This document shows, piece after piece, positions 8,230-15,214 of a DNA stretch of 15,293 nt. Each line of letters starts with the position of its first letter. Position 1 is the first letter of the stretch. Below the pieces are notes generated by a model. It had not been told where the DNA came from. It worked only from the letters and a program-made list of their open reading frames with translations, and did not search any database. A program made the position numbers and the translations under genes. This DNA comes from Prevotellaceae bacterium (GTDB lineage: Bacteria > Bacteroidota > Bacteroidia > Bacteroidales > UBA932): the NCBI GenBank assembly GCA_031278135.1, contig JAITKY010000209.1:1-15293 (forward strand), read 5' to 3'.

Positions 8230-9570
8230 TTATCTGTCCGAGATTGGTACATATCGCTGTTCGTCAAGAATATTTCTGTATGCCGGACGAATAATACGTT
8301 TGCTTTTAAAATTTAACTCTTCGATACGATGAGCAGTCCATCCCACGATACGCGCCATCGCAAACAGCGGAGTATAAATAATTTGCGGTAAACCAATCAT
8401 CTCATACACAAAACCGGAATACAAATCGACATTTGAACACACCTGTTTCGACTCCTTAAATTTGCAGAAACAATGTATAGCCCTCTTTTCCAGCAGTTCG
8501 AGAAAAGTAAATTCTTTCTCATATCCTTTTTCTTTTGCGAGGTCTGCGGCAAGTTCTTTTAACAGAATTGCACGCGGATCTGAAATCGTATATACCGCAT
8601 GCCCAATACCATATATCAATCCCGACTTGTCGTAAACCTCTTTTTTCAGCATCCGGGTGAGATAAGTATCGATTTCGTCTTCGTTTGTCCAGTCGGCGAT
8701 ATTTTCTTTTAAATGGGCAAACATGTTCGCTACCTGAATATTTGCGCCTCCGTGCAAAGGACCTTTCAATGAGCCGATTCCCGCAGCGATAGCCGAATAA
8801 GTATCTGTGCCTGTCGAACTTGTTACACGAACAGTAAATGTCGAATTATTTCCTCCTCCGTGTTCAGCCTGCAACACAAGCAAAAGGTCTAACATTCGGG
8901 CTTCCAATTGGGTATAAGTCCTTTTCAGCATATACAGGAAATTTTCGGCAATCGACAAATTTTCTTTAGGATGACGGATATTCAGCGAATGTCCCGATGT
9001 GCTGTGACGATAAATATTGTATGCATATGCGATAATTGCCGGGAACTTTGAAATCAGTTCAATTGACTGTCGCATAAGATTATCGGGCGAAATATCATCG
9101 GGATTAGGATCGAAATTATACATTTCGAGAACGCTGCGAGCCAAAATATTCATTATGTTTTGTCCCTCCAAATCAATGATATACAACTTTGTTTTTTGTT
9201 CGAGGGGCATATTGTCGTTTAACAGTTCTCTGAAATTTTGCAGATTTTCTTTATCGGGGAGTTCTCCCGACAGCATCAAGTATGCTATTTCCTCAAACCC
9301 AAACCGTTTCTCCTCAATCAAAGCGCGAACGATATTTTCTACATCGTAACCGCGATAATACAGTTTTCCGGGAATCGCTTTCACTACTCCTTCGGGAAGA
9401 CGTTCATATCCAACTACATTACCTATCTGTGTCAATCCGACTAAAACTCCCGACCTGTCTTCGTTTCGCAAACCGCGCTTTACATTATATTTTGTAAACA
9501 GATCATTATCAATCTTACATGTAGTTTTTACTGTTTCGGACAGTTTGTAAATAAGATATTCCTTTTTCAT
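8230..9570 (-). CDS. gltA: Citrate synthase
   Basis: A 446-residue citrate synthase, which condenses acetyl-CoA with oxaloacetate to citrate at the entry of the citric acid cycle. The three catalytic residues are visible: His273 in GPLHGGAN, His324 in GHAVYTISDPRA, and Asp382 in NVDLYSG, matching His264, His305 and Asp362 of the E. coli enzyme. Substrate-binding Arg residues remain in DPRA and in AMARIVGWTAH. One visible variation is GHAVY where E. coli has GHRVY. The protein is about 20 residues longer than the E. coli enzyme, mostly at the N-terminus and in a His-rich segment YRHSTSGHSLNIRHP. It lies 14 bases after icd and is surely co-transcribed with it. In fermentative Bacteroidales this pair supplies 2-oxoglutarate for glutamate (established for relatives, inferred here). 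A 2-methylcitrate synthase role is less likely next to icd. Confidence 0.95.
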   Translation of the reverse strand: MKKEYLIYKLSETVKTTCKIDNDLFTKYNVKRGLRNEDRSGVLVGLTQIGNVVGYERLPEGVVKAIPGKLYYRGYDVENIVRALIEEKRFGFEEIAYLMLSGELPDKENLQNFRELLNDNMPLEQKTKLYIIDLEGQNIMNILARSVLEMYNFDPNPDDISPDNLMRQSIELISKFPAIIAYAYNIYRHSTSGHSLNIRHPKENLSIAENFLYMLKRTYTQLEARMLDLLLVLQAEHGGGNNSTFTVRVTSSTGTDTYSAIAAGIGSLKGPLHGGANIQVANMFAHLKENIADWTNEDEIDTYLTRMLKKEVYDKSGLIYGIGHAVYTISDPRAILLKELAADLAKEKGYEKEFTFLELLEKRAIHCFCKFKESKQVCSNVDLYSGFVYEMIGLPQIIYTPLFAMARIVGWTAHRIEELNFKSKRIIRPAYRNILDEQRYVPISDR

Positions 9571-9584
9571 ATCATAATAATTTT

Positions 9585-10853
9585 TTAAACATCATTTAAC
9601 ATCAAATTTATAACCGTATCACCAAATTGAGTTGTCCCAATCGATTTCCCGCCGGTCATAAACCGTGCTAAATCGTTGGTAGCCTCACCATTGACAAACA
9701 TCTGTTCCATAGCCGACGTTATCATGTTTGCTGCTTCGTTCCACCCGATATATTCGAGCATCATCACCGACGAAAGCAGTAATGATGAAGGATTTGCGAT
9801 ATTGCGACCGGCAATGTCGGGAGCAGTCCCGTGTGTAGCCTCAAAAACGGCATATCCGTTGGAATAGTTTATGTTAGCCCCTGGAGCAATGCCGATTCCG
9901 CCAACCATAGCAGCCAACTGATCGGAAATATAGTCGCCATTGAGATTCAATGTCGCTATAACAGAGTAATTTTCAGGAGCAATCAGGGTGTTTTGCAGAA
10001 AAGCGTCGGCGATAACGTCTTTTATTATTACTTTTCCTGCGGATTTGGCTTCGTATAAGGCTTTAGAAGCCTCATCTTCACCTTTTTCCTTCTTTATTTT
10101 ATCGTACTGTATCATGGCGAAAATCCTATCGCCAAACTCGCGTTCTGCCAGAGCATATCCCCAGAGTTTAAAGCCTCCTTCGGTAAATTTCATTATGTTA
10201 CCCTTGTGAACCAGAGTAACATCCGGCAATTTGTTTGCCAAAGCATACTCTATCGCCGAACGAACCAACCGCTCAGTTCCTTCCTGCGACACTGGTTTAA
10301 CTCCAAAAGACGATGTTTCGGGAAAACGGATTTTCGAAACTCCCATTTCTCCGGTCAGGAATTGCAGGAATTTCTTTGCTTCGGGCGTTCCCTGCCGCCA
10401 TTCGATTCCGGCATAGATATCTTCGGTATTCTCTCTAAAAATCACCAAATCAACTTTTTGAGGCTCTTTGATTGGCGACGCTATCCCCTTAAACCAGCGG
10501 ACAGGTCGAAGACAAACATACAAATCCAAAGTTTGCCGAAGCGCCACATTCAACGAACGGATTCCTTCTCCGACGGGAGTTGTCAACGGTCCTTTGATTC
10601 CGACAACGTATTCGCGAAAAGCGGCTATTGTCTCGTCCGGCAACCAATTTCCCGTGATTTTGAATGCTTTTTCACCCGCAAACACTTCTTTCCATTCTAT
10701 CGCACGTTTTCCGTTATACGCCTTTGCGACAGATGTATCGACGACGCGTTGAGTTACCGGCGTAATCTCCGCCCCCACGCCGTCGCCTTCGATATAAGGA
10801 ATCGTAACTGTATCCGGCACAAGCAATTTCGTCTTATCTTTCTTTATCTTCAT
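9585..10853 (-). CDS. icd: Isocitrate dehydrogenase, probably NAD-dependent
   Basis: A 422-residue homodimeric isocitrate dehydrogenase of the E. coli Icd type. It oxidatively decarboxylates isocitrate to 2-oxoglutarate. Seen: the isocitrate-binding loop [56 protein letters not shown] with the catalytic Lys, [18 protein letters not shown] with metal-binding Asp residues, and the adenine-binding segment [17 protein letters not shown]. Numbering is shifted by +2 from E. coli. At the coenzyme-selecting positions it has Asp346, Ile347 and Ala353 in place of E. coli Lys344, Tyr345 and Val351, the pattern of NAD-specific enzymes; Tyr391 becomes Asn393, but Arg395 is kept as Arg397. Many databases would label it NADP-dependent. 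It is the first gene of icd-gltA; no aconitase gene precedes it. AAAAAGG lies just ahead of the start. Confidence 0.95.
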   Translation of the reverse strand: MKIKKDKTKLLVPDTVTIPYIEGDGVGAEITPVTQRVVDTSVAKAYNGKRAIEWKEVFAGEKAFKITGNWLPDETIAAFREYVVGIKGPLTTPVGEGIRSLNVALRQTLDLYVCLRPVRWFKGIASPIKEPQKVDLVIFRENTEDIYAGIEWRQGTPEAKKFLQFLTGEMGVSKIRFPETSSFGVKPVSQEGTERLVRSAIEYALANKLPDVTLVHKGNIMKFTEGGFKLWGYALAEREFGDRIFAMIQYDKIKKEKGEDEASKALYEAKSAGKVIIKDVIADAFLQNTLIAPENYSVIATLNLNGDYISDQLAAMVGGIGIAPGANINYSNGYAVFEATHGTAPDIAGRNIANPSSLLLSSVMMLEYIGWNEAANMITSAMEQMFVNGEATNDLARFMTGGKSIGTTQFGDTVINLMLNDV

Positions 10854-10904
10854 AACCTTTTTCTATATATGTAAATTCTCCGTATTTACAAGGAAAATTT
10901 AGTC

Positions 10905-10932
10905 CAAAGATATATATTTTTTTTAAATCAAA
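10905..10932 (-). promoter_or_regulatory. Probable promoter for icd-gltA
   Basis: On the - strand, TATCTTTG (10905-10912) matches TAnnTTTG exactly and lies about 50 bases ahead of the icd start. A TTTG (10929-10932) lies upstream, but only 16 bases away rather than the usual 19-21, so the -33 assignment is uncertain. Confidence 0.5.
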
Positions 10933-11014
10933 CTTGTTTTTAAGTTTTATCGCTTTTATACAGGAAGATAAGTGATGCTAAAATTATAAACTCTACATCA
11001 CAGGTTAAACAAAA

Positions 11015-11104
11015 ACGCTGATTTGAGAGAGATATTTTTTGTTGTACAAGTACATTCCAAATTGTCGCATTCGGTGTGTCTGCGTAAATCTCTAAAATCA
11101 GCGT
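11015..11104. repeat. Long inverted repeat, 16-bp arms; dispersed-element-like and possibly a terminator
   Basis: ACGCTGATTTGAGAGA (11015-11030) is the inverted match, with one mismatch, of TCTCTAAAATCAGCGT (11089-11104). The loop is 58 bases. On the - strand the hairpin follows the TlpA gene stop (11131) and is itself followed by TTTTTG, so it could end that transcript. The flanking text with repeated TCTGCGT/AATCAGCGT/TCTGTGTG units resembles short intergenic repeats I associate with Bacteroidota genomes. This window holds a single copy, so dispersal cannot be shown here. Confidence 0.5.
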
Positions 11105-11130
11105 CGTCTGTGTGTTAATAATAATAAGTA

Positions 11131-12168
11131 TTACTGTTTTTCGTTTTCGAGCAATGTTTTCAATTCATTTTCAAAGTTATACATACCGGTAATATTGTTC
11201 AGTATCCGTCCTTCCCTGTCCACAACAACATAGTGAGGAATACCGTTAAATGCAAACAACTGCCTGAACGAAAAATAATCGAGTTCACTGACTATATATG
11301 TGTGTTCAAGTCCCTGTTCTTCAATAAATTTATTGTACTGTTCTAATGGCGATTCTTTAGCGCCGGTGATGAAAACAAAAGCGACATCCTTGCTGTCCTT
11401 ATGGGATTCGCGTATGGCTTTGCTATCTTTTATTTCAGAAACACAAGGTCCACACCATGTTGCCCAAAAATCTACCAGAATGTATTTTCCTTTGAACGGT
11501 TCGATAATTTTCTTGAAAGCAGCCGTTTCCTCTGTGTCCGGCAGTTCGTAAGCAGTCTGGACCTCAGGTGAAAAATATTTGTCGAAAAGTCGTTTGGCTT
11601 CTTGTTTTAGAAACTTTTCATGCAATGATTTATCCAAAATGGCAAGTATTTTTTTTGAAAATTCTTCATTATCTTTCATAGATTGCCCAAACATAAAAAC
11701 CAGTTCTCTTGTCTTAATCATGTCGGATACACAACCGAGTTTCAATTTCAGTACATTTGTATATATTGAATCCTTTATGCGCCATTCGTTCAAATATGAT
11801 AGTTCTAAATATTTTCGCTGATAATCTTTGATATGTTTTTTGTAACGCAATGCAAAAGCTTGCTCTGATTCGTTAATTTTCTCAAATATTTTTTGTCGTC
11901 CGTCGTTTGTACTGTCAAGTTGAAGTTGTTTGTTAAGAGAATCAATGTCTTTAAAATGTTTCACATCGTCCGGAGTTTTCGACAATCCGAGTTCTTCAAA
12001 AAGATATTGTTCAAGAGTGTTTGTTGATGGTTGATGTCGGTAACTGTCCGAAAATACCGAAGAATGTTCCAGCCGGTTGATGAACCCACTGAAACTTTTA
12101 CTCGAAAGAATCTGTTGGTTGTTAACGGGAACATCTTTCAGAAATCCGAAAAATTCGGTCGGTAACAT
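11131..12168 (-). CDS. TlpA-family thiol-disulfide oxidoreductase, apparently missing its 5' part
   Basis: A 345-residue reading frame. The C-terminal third is a thioredoxin fold of the TlpA/ResA type: YILVDFWATWCGPCVSEI with active site WCGPC at 238-242, and the cis-proline loop FNGIPHYVVVDREG (Pro311). Such proteins reduce disulfides in the periplasm. The first 200 residues are a mostly helical, charged domain (FFGFLKDVPVNN onward) like the helical region preceding thioredoxin in large Bacteroidetes TlpA proteins. Those relatives are usually longer and begin with a signal peptide. Here there is no signal peptide, the first ATG sits mid-domain, an in-frame TGA lies seven codons upstream (12187-12189), and the adjoining DNA holds a group II intron remnant. 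I infer a 5'-truncated, probably non-functional copy; a cytoplasmic protein is the alternative. No promoter is visible ahead of it. Confidence 0.75.
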   Translation of the reverse strand: MLPTEFFGFLKDVPVNNQQILSSKSFSGFINRLEHSSVFSDSYRHQPSTNTLEQYLFEELGLSKTPDDVKHFKDIDSLNKQLQLDSTNDGRQKIFEKINESEQAFALRYKKHIKDYQRKYLELSYLNEWRIKDSIYTNVLKLKLGCVSDMIKTRELVFMFGQSMKDNEEFSKKILAILDKSLHEKFLKQEAKRLFDKYFSPEVQTAYELPDTEETAAFKKIIEPFKGKYILVDFWATWCGPCVSEIKDSKAIRESHKDSKDVAFVFITGAKESPLEQYNKFIEEQGLEHTYIVSELDYFSFRQLFAFNGIPHYVVVDREGRILNNITGMYNFENELKTLLENEKQ

Positions 12169-12185
12169 AGAGCTGGCTTGTGAAG

Positions 12186-12229
12186 GTCATTACTGACTGA
12201 GACATGCGGGATATGTCAATTTTATTGAC
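12186..12229. repeat. Cluster of three short palindromes
   Basis: Three small inverted repeats follow one another: GTCA-ttac-TGAC (12186-12197), GACAT-gcgggat-ATGTC (12201-12217) and GTCAAT-ttt-ATTGAC (12215-12229). The last two overlap and would compete. They fill the DNA between the truncated TlpA gene and the group II intron end. Function is unknown. Confidence 0.45.
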
Positions 12230-12264
12230 TACTATCGAAAAGTGTCACCGTCATCTGCGCGCTA

Positions 12265-12345
12265 ATCGAATAGGAAGAACGGGATTATTTTCCCCGTTTC
12301 CGACCTCTCACACCACCGTGCATACCATTCAGTACACGGCGATTC
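12265..12345 (-). mobile_element. Group II intron remnant: domains V and VI with the 3' splice end
   Basis: Read on the - strand, 12343-12312 folds like group II intron domain V: ATCGCCGTG pairs along its full length with CACGGTGGT, with a two-base bulge (TG) and a short upper stem TACT/GGTA capped by GAAT. The triad would be CGC rather than AGC. After GTGAGAGGTC comes a domain VI-like stem (12301-12273; ACGGG with CCCGT and GGAA with TTCC). The end is CCTATTCGAT, where the A seven bases from the terminus is the likely branch point and AT the 3' intron end at 12265. No domains I-IV or reverse transcriptase lie upstream; DNA beyond 12346 is AT-rich and unrelated. It is therefore a 5'-truncated, immobile fossil. 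Domain V is short but characteristic; an Rfam covariance search would settle it. Confidence 0.7.
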
Positions 12346-12493
12346 TCTTAAATTAAGACCGAAAAATGGAAAAAAACTTAAAACAATACTTCCATAACAC
12401 CGTTTTTTTTGAGTTCTCGATAAAAAAATCACAAAAAAAAATCATTAATACACAGCGTAATACAAAGAAGATTAAAAAAAATTTCGAAAAAAA

Positions 12494-12524
12494 GTTGTTG
12501 TTTCAAAAAAAAGATATATCTTTG
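12494..12524 (+). promoter_or_regulatory. Promoter of the secE-nusG-ribosomal protein operon
   Basis: GTTG (12494-12497) and TATCTTTG (12517-12524) are 19 bases apart, the spacing and sequence of the Bacteroidetes -33/-7 consensus. A perfect 14-base palindrome, AAAGATATATCTTT (12510-12523), covers the -7 element. Upstream A-tracts may act as UP-like elements. The expected start site is near 12531, giving a leader of about 94 bases before secE. Confidence 0.7.
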
Positions 12525-12540
12525 CGCCCTGAAATCGGAT

Positions 12541-12612
12541 ATGAGTTACGGCATATTCGGGATTAAAGAAACGAGTGAAAAAGAAGAAGCTTCCGTCTTA
12601 TTTTTCGCATAA
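12541..12612 (+). CDS. Possible short leader ORF before secE
   Basis: An ATG at 12541, about ten bases after the predicted transcription start, opens 23 codons beginning MSYGIFGIKETSEKEEASV and ending with TAA at 12610-12612, 12 bases before the secE ATG. There is no Shine-Dalgarno sequence and almost no room for one, so leaderless-like or weak initiation would be needed. It is rich in Glu and Ser and lacks an obvious run of one regulatory amino acid. A chance ORF is at least as likely as a leader peptide. Confidence 0.2.
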   Translation: MSYGIFGIKETSEKEEASVLFFA

Positions 12613-12624
12613 ATCCGGAAAGGA

Positions 12625-12846
12625 ATGAACAAAATTAAAGTGTATCTGAAGGATGTATATGTAGAACTTGCTACAAAAGTGACATGGCCTGCATGGAAAG
12701 ATTTGCAAAGTAGCGCTATACTTGTAATGATAGCCTCGATAATCTTTGCATTAGTAGTTTTTGTTATGGATTTCAGTTTTGAATACATAATCAAATTTAT
12801 TTATTCAATCTTATTGGGACAAGAAAGTTCCGGTTCGGTTGAATGA
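12625..12846 (+). CDS. secE: Preprotein translocase subunit SecE
   Basis: A 73-residue SecE of the short single-span bacterial type (the E. coli protein has three spans). SecE clamps SecY in the SecYEG channel of the inner membrane. Seen: an amphipathic N-terminal helix ending in the conserved VTWPAWKDLQSSA (about residues 19-31), then one hydrophobic transmembrane segment (about 32-48, ILVMIASIIFALVVFVM) and a C-terminal helix. GGAAAGG lies one base before the ATG, unusually close, but this is the only Met ahead of the conserved motif. It is first in the operon, 33 bases before nusG, the usual bacterial order. Confidence 0.95.
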   Translation: MNKIKVYLKDVYVELATKVTWPAWKDLQSSAILVMIASIIFALVVFVMDFSFEYIIKFIYSILLGQESSGSVE

Positions 12847-12879
12847 TACATTTAAAAATAAAGATAGACAGTTGATATT

Positions 12880-13431
12880 ATGGCAGAAGTAGGAAAAAAA
12901 TGGTATGTATTACGCTCGGTTGGCGGTAAAGAGAAGAAAGCCAAAGAGTACATAGAGAACGAAATACGGAATTTGCATCTTGAGAATTATGTATCTCAGG
13001 TACTTATTCCTACGGAAAAAGTCTATCAAATCAAAAACGGAAAAAAAGTAAGCGCCGAACGTATCCTGTATCCCGGATACGTCTTTGTAGAAGCCTTATT
13101 GGAAGGCGAAGTCGTTCATGTATTGCGTAATATACCCAATGTAGCCGGTTTTCTGTCGGAGACCAAAGGAGGCGATCCCGCCCCTTTGCGTACAGCAGAT
13201 GTAAATCAGATGCTTGGGCATGTTGACAAGTTATCAGAGAAATCGGGCGAAGAAATCGCAATACCATTTTTTGTCGGTGAACCGGTTAAAGTCATCGATG
13301 GACCGTTCAACGGTTTTTCGGGCACCATCGAAGAAGTTTACGAAGAGAAAAAGAAATTGAAGGTAATGGTCAAGATATTTGAACGTAAGACACCTTTAGA
13401 GTTAAATTTTGTTCAAGTAGAAAAGGAATAA
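12880..13431 (+). CDS. nusG: Transcription termination/antitermination factor NusG
   Basis: A 183-residue NusG. It binds the RNA polymerase clamp as an elongation factor and links polymerase to ribosome or Rho. Seen: the NGN domain from KKWYVLRSVGGKEKKAKEYI (residues 6-25) through RILYPGYVFVEALL and LRNIPNVAGFL, then a linker, and the C-terminal KOW domain GEPVKVIDGPFNGFSGTIEEV (from about residue 130) ending in LNFVQVEKE. The length is close to the E. coli protein (181), with no insertion between the domains. It follows secE by 33 bases and precedes rplK by 17, so all are co-transcribed. Confidence 0.97.
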   Translation: MAEVGKKWYVLRSVGGKEKKAKEYIENEIRNLHLENYVSQVLIPTEKVYQIKNGKKVSAERILYPGYVFVEALLEGEVVHVLRNIPNVAGFLSETKGGDPAPLRTADVNQMLGHVDKLSEKSGEEIAIPFFVGEPVKVIDGPFNGFSGTIEEVYEEKKKLKVMVKIFERKTPLELNFVQVEKE

Positions 13432-13448
13432 AAAAAAGTTAATTAATT

Positions 13449-13898
13449 ATGGCAAAAGAAATTGTCGGGCTAATCAAACTTCAGATAAAAGGTGGAGCAG
13501 CAAATCCCTCGCCTCCGGTAGGACCGGCATTGGGTTCGAAAGGGGTGAACATAATGGAGTTTTGTAAGCAATTCAATGCACGGACACAGGATAAAGCAGG
13601 GAAAGTATTGCCTGTCATTATCACTGTTTTTTCAGACAAATCGTTCACATTCATCATCAAACAGCCGCCCATCGCGATACAGTTGAAAGAAGCGGCGAAA
13701 TTGAGCAAAGGTTCGGCTGAGCCTAACAGGAATAAAGTAGCGAATATCAATTGGAAACAAATACGTGTAATTGCTGAAGACAAAATGCCGGATATGAATG
13801 CATTCACCATCGGCGCCGCAATGCGCATGGTAGCAGGCACAGCCCGCAGTATGGGAATAAAAGTAGAAGGTAATTTTTCCGAAAATGTCGAATCATAA
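13449..13898 (+). CDS. rplK: 50S ribosomal protein L11
   Basis: A 149-residue L11. Together with 23S rRNA it forms the GTPase-associated centre at the base of the stalk, where elongation factors and RelA act. Seen: the N-terminal domain [35 protein letters not shown] with the proline-rich helix and flexible linker, and the C-terminal rRNA-binding domain ending with [24 protein letters not shown], the L11 signature. It is a few residues longer than E. coli L11 (142) at the C-terminus (NFSENVES). Start at the ATG after an AAAAAAGTT stretch, 17 bases after nusG. Confidence 0.98.
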   Translation: MAKEIVGLIKLQIKGGAANPSPPVGPALGSKGVNIMEFCKQFNARTQDKAGKVLPVIITVFSDKSFTFIIKQPPIAIQLKEAAKLSKGSAEPNRNKVANINWKQIRVIAEDKMPDMNAFTIGAAMRMVAGTARSMGIKVEGNFSENVES

Positions 13899-13910
13899 AT
13901 TCATGCGAAA

Positions 13911-14606
13911 ATGAGCAGGTTAACAAAAAATCAGAAACGAGTAAAAGCAAAAGTCGAACCGGGCAAACAGTACAAATTATCGGAAGCAACCAAGTTGTTG
14001 AAAGAGATAAGTTACACTAAGTTTGATGCTTCGGTAGACATCGCTGTTCGTTTGGGAGTCGATCCCCGCAAAGCCGACCAACTGGTGCGCGGCGTAGTCA
14101 CCCTTCCGCATGGAACGGGAAAAGTTACACGAGTGTTGGTTCTCTGTACCCCCGATAAGGAACAGGAAGCAACCGAAGCAGGAGCCGATTATGTCGGACT
14201 CGATGATTATATCGAAAAAATCAAACACGGTTGGACCGATGTGGACGTAATAGTCGCAACGCCAAGCGTTATGGCGAAAATCGGCGCAGTGGGAAGGATC
14301 TTGGGACCGAGAGGTCTGATGCCCAACCCCAAAACCGGCACCGTAACTATGGATGTAGGCAAGGCAGTTCAGGAAGTCAAAGCCGGCAAAATCGATTTCA
14401 GGGTAGATAAAACAGGTATTGTACACAGCGGCATAGGTAAACTTTCGTTCAGCGACGAAAATATATCAGCAAACGTGAAGGAATTCATCGACGTGATAAT
14501 CAAGTTGAAACCCCGCGCAGCTAAAGGTACTTACATCAAAAGTATCTATCTGTCATCGACAATGAGTATGGGTTTGGCAATAGACCCCAAATCAGTTTCC
14601 GAATAA
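13911..14606 (+). CDS. rplA: 50S ribosomal protein L1
   Basis: A 231-residue L1. It forms the mobile L1 stalk that guides deacylated tRNA out of the E site. In many bacteria it also represses its own operon by binding the rplK leader. Seen: [38 protein letters not shown], the inserted domain II with [23 protein letters not shown] (L1 signature), and the C-terminal [21 protein letters not shown]. The length is typical (E. coli 234). It starts 12 bases after rplK. I saw no clear copy of an L1-binding hairpin in the short nusG-rplK gap, so autoregulation through that site is not supported here. Confidence 0.98.
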   Translation: MSRLTKNQKRVKAKVEPGKQYKLSEATKLLKEISYTKFDASVDIAVRLGVDPRKADQLVRGVVTLPHGTGKVTRVLVLCTPDKEQEATEAGADYVGLDDYIEKIKHGWTDVDVIVATPSVMAKIGAVGRILGPRGLMPNPKTGTVTMDVGKAVQEVKAGKIDFRVDKTGIVHSGIGKLSFSDENISANVKEFIDVIIKLKPRAAKGTYIKSIYLSSTMSMGLAIDPKSVSE

Positions 14607-14630
14607 GCATTAAATCAGGAGAATAAAGTA

Positions 14631-15161
14631 ATGAGAAAAGAAGATAAAACAGCGATAATAAACAATATATCGGAAGAGTTAAAAACATATCCGAATTTCT
14701 ATGTCACTGATATTTCAGGATTAAATGCAGAAACGACATATCGATTGAGGAAATTGTGTTTTGAGAAAGGCGTCAAATTGACAGTGCTGAAGAACACATT
14801 GCTAAAAAAAGCGTTGGAAAAGAACGATTTTCCGGAGTCCGACTTGTACACGGTATTGGAAGGTCCCACAGCGGTTATGTTCTGTGAATCAGCGAGTACT
14901 CCGGCAAAACTGATCAAAGAGTTTCACAAGTCGGCAGGCGGCGACAAGCCCGTCCTCAAAGGAGCATACGCTCAGGAATGCGTGTTTGTTGGCGCAAATA
15001 CACTGAATGAGCTTGCAAATATCAAAACGCGCGAAGAATTGATTGGCGACATCATTTCTTTGTTGCAGTCACCGGCAAAGAATGTCATTTCGGCATTGCA
15101 AGGCAATGCAGGACAGAAAATTGCAGGCATTGTTAAAACATTATCGGAACGGTCCGAGTAA
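14631..15161 (+). CDS. rplJ: 50S ribosomal protein L10
   Basis: A 176-residue L10, the stalk base protein that anchors L7/L12 dimers. Seen: the N-terminal globular domain MRKEDKTAIINNISEELKTYPNFYVTDISGLNA with the rRNA-binding RLRKLCFEKGVKLTVLKNTLLKKAL segment, EGPTAVMFC in the middle, and a C-terminal helix (about 140-176) that binds the L7/L12 N-termini. AGGAGAATAAAGTA ahead of the ATG is one of the few strong Shine-Dalgarno sites in this window. It follows rplA by 24 bases and precedes rplL by 53. That gap is too short to show a clear L10-binding leader. Confidence 0.97.
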   Translation: MRKEDKTAIINNISEELKTYPNFYVTDISGLNAETTYRLRKLCFEKGVKLTVLKNTLLKKALEKNDFPESDLYTVLEGPTAVMFCESASTPAKLIKEFHKSAGGDKPVLKGAYAQECVFVGANTLNELANIKTREELIGDIISLLQSPAKNVISALQGNAGQKIAGIVKTLSERSE

Positions 15162-15214
15162 AAAGCAGTAAATAAAAAAAATTCGAATTATTAATTTATA
15201 AATTTAAAAATAAA

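Larger units (their letters stand above)
12169..12624. other. Gene-free stretch between the TlpA fragment and secE
   Basis: No convincing protein-coding or tRNA gene lies here. From left to right it holds a palindrome cluster (12186-12229), a group II intron 3' end (12265-12345, - strand), a run of A- and T-tracts (about 12362-12512), the secE operon promoter (12494-12524) and an untranslated leader with a possible 23-codon ORF (12541-12612). The tRNA-Trp gene found before secE in Bacteroides is absent. Confidence 0.7.

Noticed and set aside
10206..10874. 222-codon + strand ORF opposite icd
   Set aside because: It is fully antisense to a highly conserved enzyme, with an Arg-, Phe- and Ser-rich composition typical of a shadow frame.
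12122..12205. 27-codon - strand ORF beginning MSQSVMTFTSQLY across the TlpA fragment start
   Set aside because: It is in a different frame from the TlpA gene, very short, and resembles no protein I can name. It might be a remnant of an inserted element, but there is no evidence.
12366..12566. 66-codon + strand ORF ahead of secE, rich in Lys and Asn
   Set aside because: It runs through A-tracts and across the secE promoter, has no ribosome site, and its composition is what poly-A DNA gives by chance.
12169..12624. tRNA-Trp gene expected before secE
   Set aside because: No cloverleaf with a CCA anticodon, T-loop GTTCGA-type sequence or acceptor stem could be found on either strand.
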